A stretch of 8,079 nt of DNA from JBFHES01 sp041584015 (GTDB lineage Bacteria > Bacteroidota > Bacteroidia > Bacteroidales > M50B96). The stretch spans positions 1-8,079 of the forward strand of contig JBFHES010000211.1 of the NCBI GenBank assembly GCA_041584015.1, in the 5' to 3' direction. The position numbers and the translations under genes are program-made. Shown piece by piece: positions 6,846 through 8,079 of this stretch (position 1 is the stretch's first letter; each line of letters starts with the position of its first letter). Under the pieces are notes generated by a model. It was not told the origin of the DNA, searched no databases, and worked only from the letters and a program-made list of their open reading frames with translations.

Positions 6846-7531
6846 TGACTATGTATCTAAACAAATCTCAAAAGAAATATTCTAGTCTTTTTTCCTATTT
6901 TGAAGAGTTCAAGCTTCTTTTCATATCTGCCGCAATTTTAATAGTTTTCTCAAGCTGCGAAAAGGATATTACTACGTCTCCCTCTTACTCTTCTCCAACC
7001 CGAGTCGTTCTTATGGATACCTTATATAAGGGCGTTTATACAATTCCAATAGGTAATCATAGTTCCGATTTTATTAATATCTATAGTTCGCTACAACATA
7101 TGGAGGGAGTAGAAATATATAACTATGAAAGGCTTTCTATTGCTACTGACAACTCCAGTATAGCCTATGTTAATAAGACAGACTTAAGGTGGTACTATAA
7201 TAACTCATATGAAGCAATTTGGGATAATTACAACTACGACCAACCCAAAATTTTCAGATTAAATGATACCATAACTAACAAACTAAATTATACATATATC
7301 TCGTCGTCTGTGCTGGCGTGGTACAGTTATTCAAACCTCCCTACTACTTTGTATACTAATTATTATCATTATGATCAGAACGATCTTATTGGTATTGGGC
7401 CTTTTTACATTGCGGCAAAAACTTTAGATTTTTATGCCTGGATAAAATTAGAATTACTCGACTATTCTACTCTTGTTATTCATAGCTACGATACATCAAC
7501 AGATTTAAATGATTTTGTTATTAGAGAATGA
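6845..7531 (+). CDS. Tyrosine-rich lipoprotein of unknown function, downstream paralogue (228 aa)
   Basis: It starts at the ATG that overlaps the previous stop by one base (TAATG); a second ATG at 6851 is an alternative. The signal is unusual: about 22 polar and aromatic residues precede the hydrophobic core, which ends in FSSC with lipidated Cys 38 followed by EKD. The mature part parallels the preceding protein: LMDTL (56-60), YTIPI, DNSSIAYVNK, and a C-terminal 51 residues (178-228) that are identical at about 30 of 51 positions, including DLIGI-x-PFYIA, YAWIKLE and HSYDTS. Tyrosine is very abundant (27 of 228, near 12 percent), with clusters WYYNNSY and TNYYHY. I recognise no known family or active site. 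It is likely an outer-membrane-attached, possibly surface-exposed protein made together with its paralogue. The next gene begins 44 nt downstream. Confidence 0.86.
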   Translation: MTMYLNKSQKKYSSLFSYFEEFKLLFISAAILIVFSSCEKDITTSPSYSSPTRVVLMDTLYKGVYTIPIGNHSSDFINIYSSLQHMEGVEIYNYERLSIATDNSSIAYVNKTDLRWYYNNSYEAIWDNYNYDQPKIFRLNDTITNKLNYTYISSSVLAWYSYSNLPTTLYTNYYHYDQNDLIGIGPFYIAAKTLDFYAWIKLELLDYSTLVIHSYDTSTDLNDFVIRE

Positions 7532-7552
7532 TTAATATTGCGAAATATTAGT
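7531..7552 (+). other. Small AT-rich hairpin with GNRA loop after the lipoprotein pair
   Basis: TAATATT (7533-7539) and AATATTA (7544-7550) form a perfect 7-bp stem closed by the tetraloop GCGA, a GNRA type. The stem can extend by one T-G and one A-T pair to 7531-7552, touching the last base of the TGA stop codon. No T run follows, so it is not a standard terminator. It could be an mRNA processing or stability element, or chance in AT-rich DNA. Confidence 0.3.
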
Positions 7553-7575
7553 GAAAACAATTTAACCAGCACACA

Positions 7576-8079
7576 ATGAAAAATCTATTCTTAGCAATAG
7601 TACTACTTCTGCTTGTTGGTCAACCGCAAATTCAGGCACAAATTGATTACTTCATTTCCACAGAACCAAACAATAATGCACGAATAATCTGTTTTGTTAA
7701 CAATGATATTGAAACATACAGTGGCATTCATTTTTGTGACAATAAAGATGAAGCGGATATTACTGTTTATCTAAGCAGTGACCCTAAACTTGCTGACTTT
7801 GTGATTAAGAAAAAGGCAAATAAAAAAACTTCAAACGTCCAGCTCGTATTTAATCAGGCAGATGCGCTTCACAAAATTCACTTTGCCGCTGTCCCAGATG
7901 ATATCGATCTCCGCATATTTATTAGCCCGCAGGTGGAAGAAAGCAACCTGATTATTTTTATGGATCAGGAGAAGCTCTTTAAGCGAATGTCACATACTGC
8001 CCGGCAAATAAAAACACATCAGTACATTGCTGCCATTGTATACGAGCAAATGTTTAAAGCGAGTATTTATCAACGTGAA
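7576..8079 (+). CDS. Secreted protein with DUF6150-like repeats, 3'-truncated by window edge
   Basis: The frame opens at ATG 7576 and stays open for 168 codons to the last base, so the 3' end is outside the window. Residues 1-21 are a clear Sec signal peptide (MKN, leucine-rich core, cleavage likely after IQA-21 before Q). There is no lipobox, so the protein is periplasmic or secreted. The region from about residue 36 to 110 alternates short beta segments with acidic turns: ICFVNNDIET, IHFCDNKDEADITVY, LSSDPKLADFVI, and IHFAAVPDDIDLRIF. This periodic D-x(2-3)-A-D-x-V-Y texture resembles Bacteroidota DUF6150-type proteins built of VDNEYxADxxVY repeats, though it is divergent. The C-terminal visible part (from about residue 120) looks more helical, with a QIKTHQYIAAIVYEQMF segment. 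Function is unknown. It follows the lipoprotein pair by 44 nt and may belong to the same transcript. Confidence 0.82.
   Translation, partial: MKNLFLAIVLLLLVGQPQIQAQIDYFISTEPNNNARIICFVNNDIETYSGIHFCDNKDEADITVYLSSDPKLADFVIKKKANKKTSNVQLVFNQADALHKIHFAAVPDDIDLRIFISPQVEESNLIIFMDQEKLFKRMSHTARQIKTHQYIAAIVYEQMFKASIYQRE

Noticed and set aside
1..8079. Search for mobile elements, CRISPR arrays, tRNAs and defence genes
   Set aside because: I saw no transposase or integrase motifs, no regularly spaced direct repeats, no cloverleaf-like tRNA with CCA-type end and no nuclease or toxin-antitoxin signature.

Overview
The window is an 8.1 kb stretch of AT-rich chromosomal DNA from a member of the Bacteroidota, probably a marine or free-living Flavobacteriia/Bacteroidia-type lineage. 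The assignment rests on several signs. One protein ends in a type IX secretion (T9SS) type A sorting domain. There are several small lipoproteins with acidic or charged residues right after the lipobox cysteine. Start codons lack convincing Shine-Dalgarno sequences. The porin is of the alginate-export type common in this phylum. All genes are on the + strand. I see no tRNA, rRNA, CRISPR array, insertion sequence, phage gene or defence system.

Layout. Positions 1-594 hold the 3' part of an M28 zinc aminopeptidase gene. It is followed after 4 nt by rsmI (599-1297, TTG start), the 16S rRNA C1402 2'-O-methyltransferase. Next is a secreted arylsulfotransferase-like beta-propeller protein with a T9SS C-terminal domain (1372-2985), closed by a very strong hairpin terminator (3042-3082). 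A secreted M23 metallopeptidase (3251-4066) and an outer-membrane alginate-export-family porin (best start 4256, to 5494) follow as apparently separate units; the porin ends in a clear terminator (5523-5553).

The last third (5699-8079) is a run of small envelope proteins of unknown function. It contains a 140-aa lipoprotein, two tandem paralogous lipoproteins of 210 and 228 aa overlapping by one base, and the 5' part of a secreted protein with repeats resembling DUF6150-type proteins, which runs off the window.

Functionally the window is mostly envelope and secretion: of the eight genes, only rsmI is clearly cytoplasmic housekeeping. Apart from the M28/rsmI pair and the lipoprotein cluster, the genes do not look like one pathway. 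The most unusual content is the tandem tyrosine-rich lipoprotein pair, for which I recognise no family; I did not find a convincing new multi-gene system.
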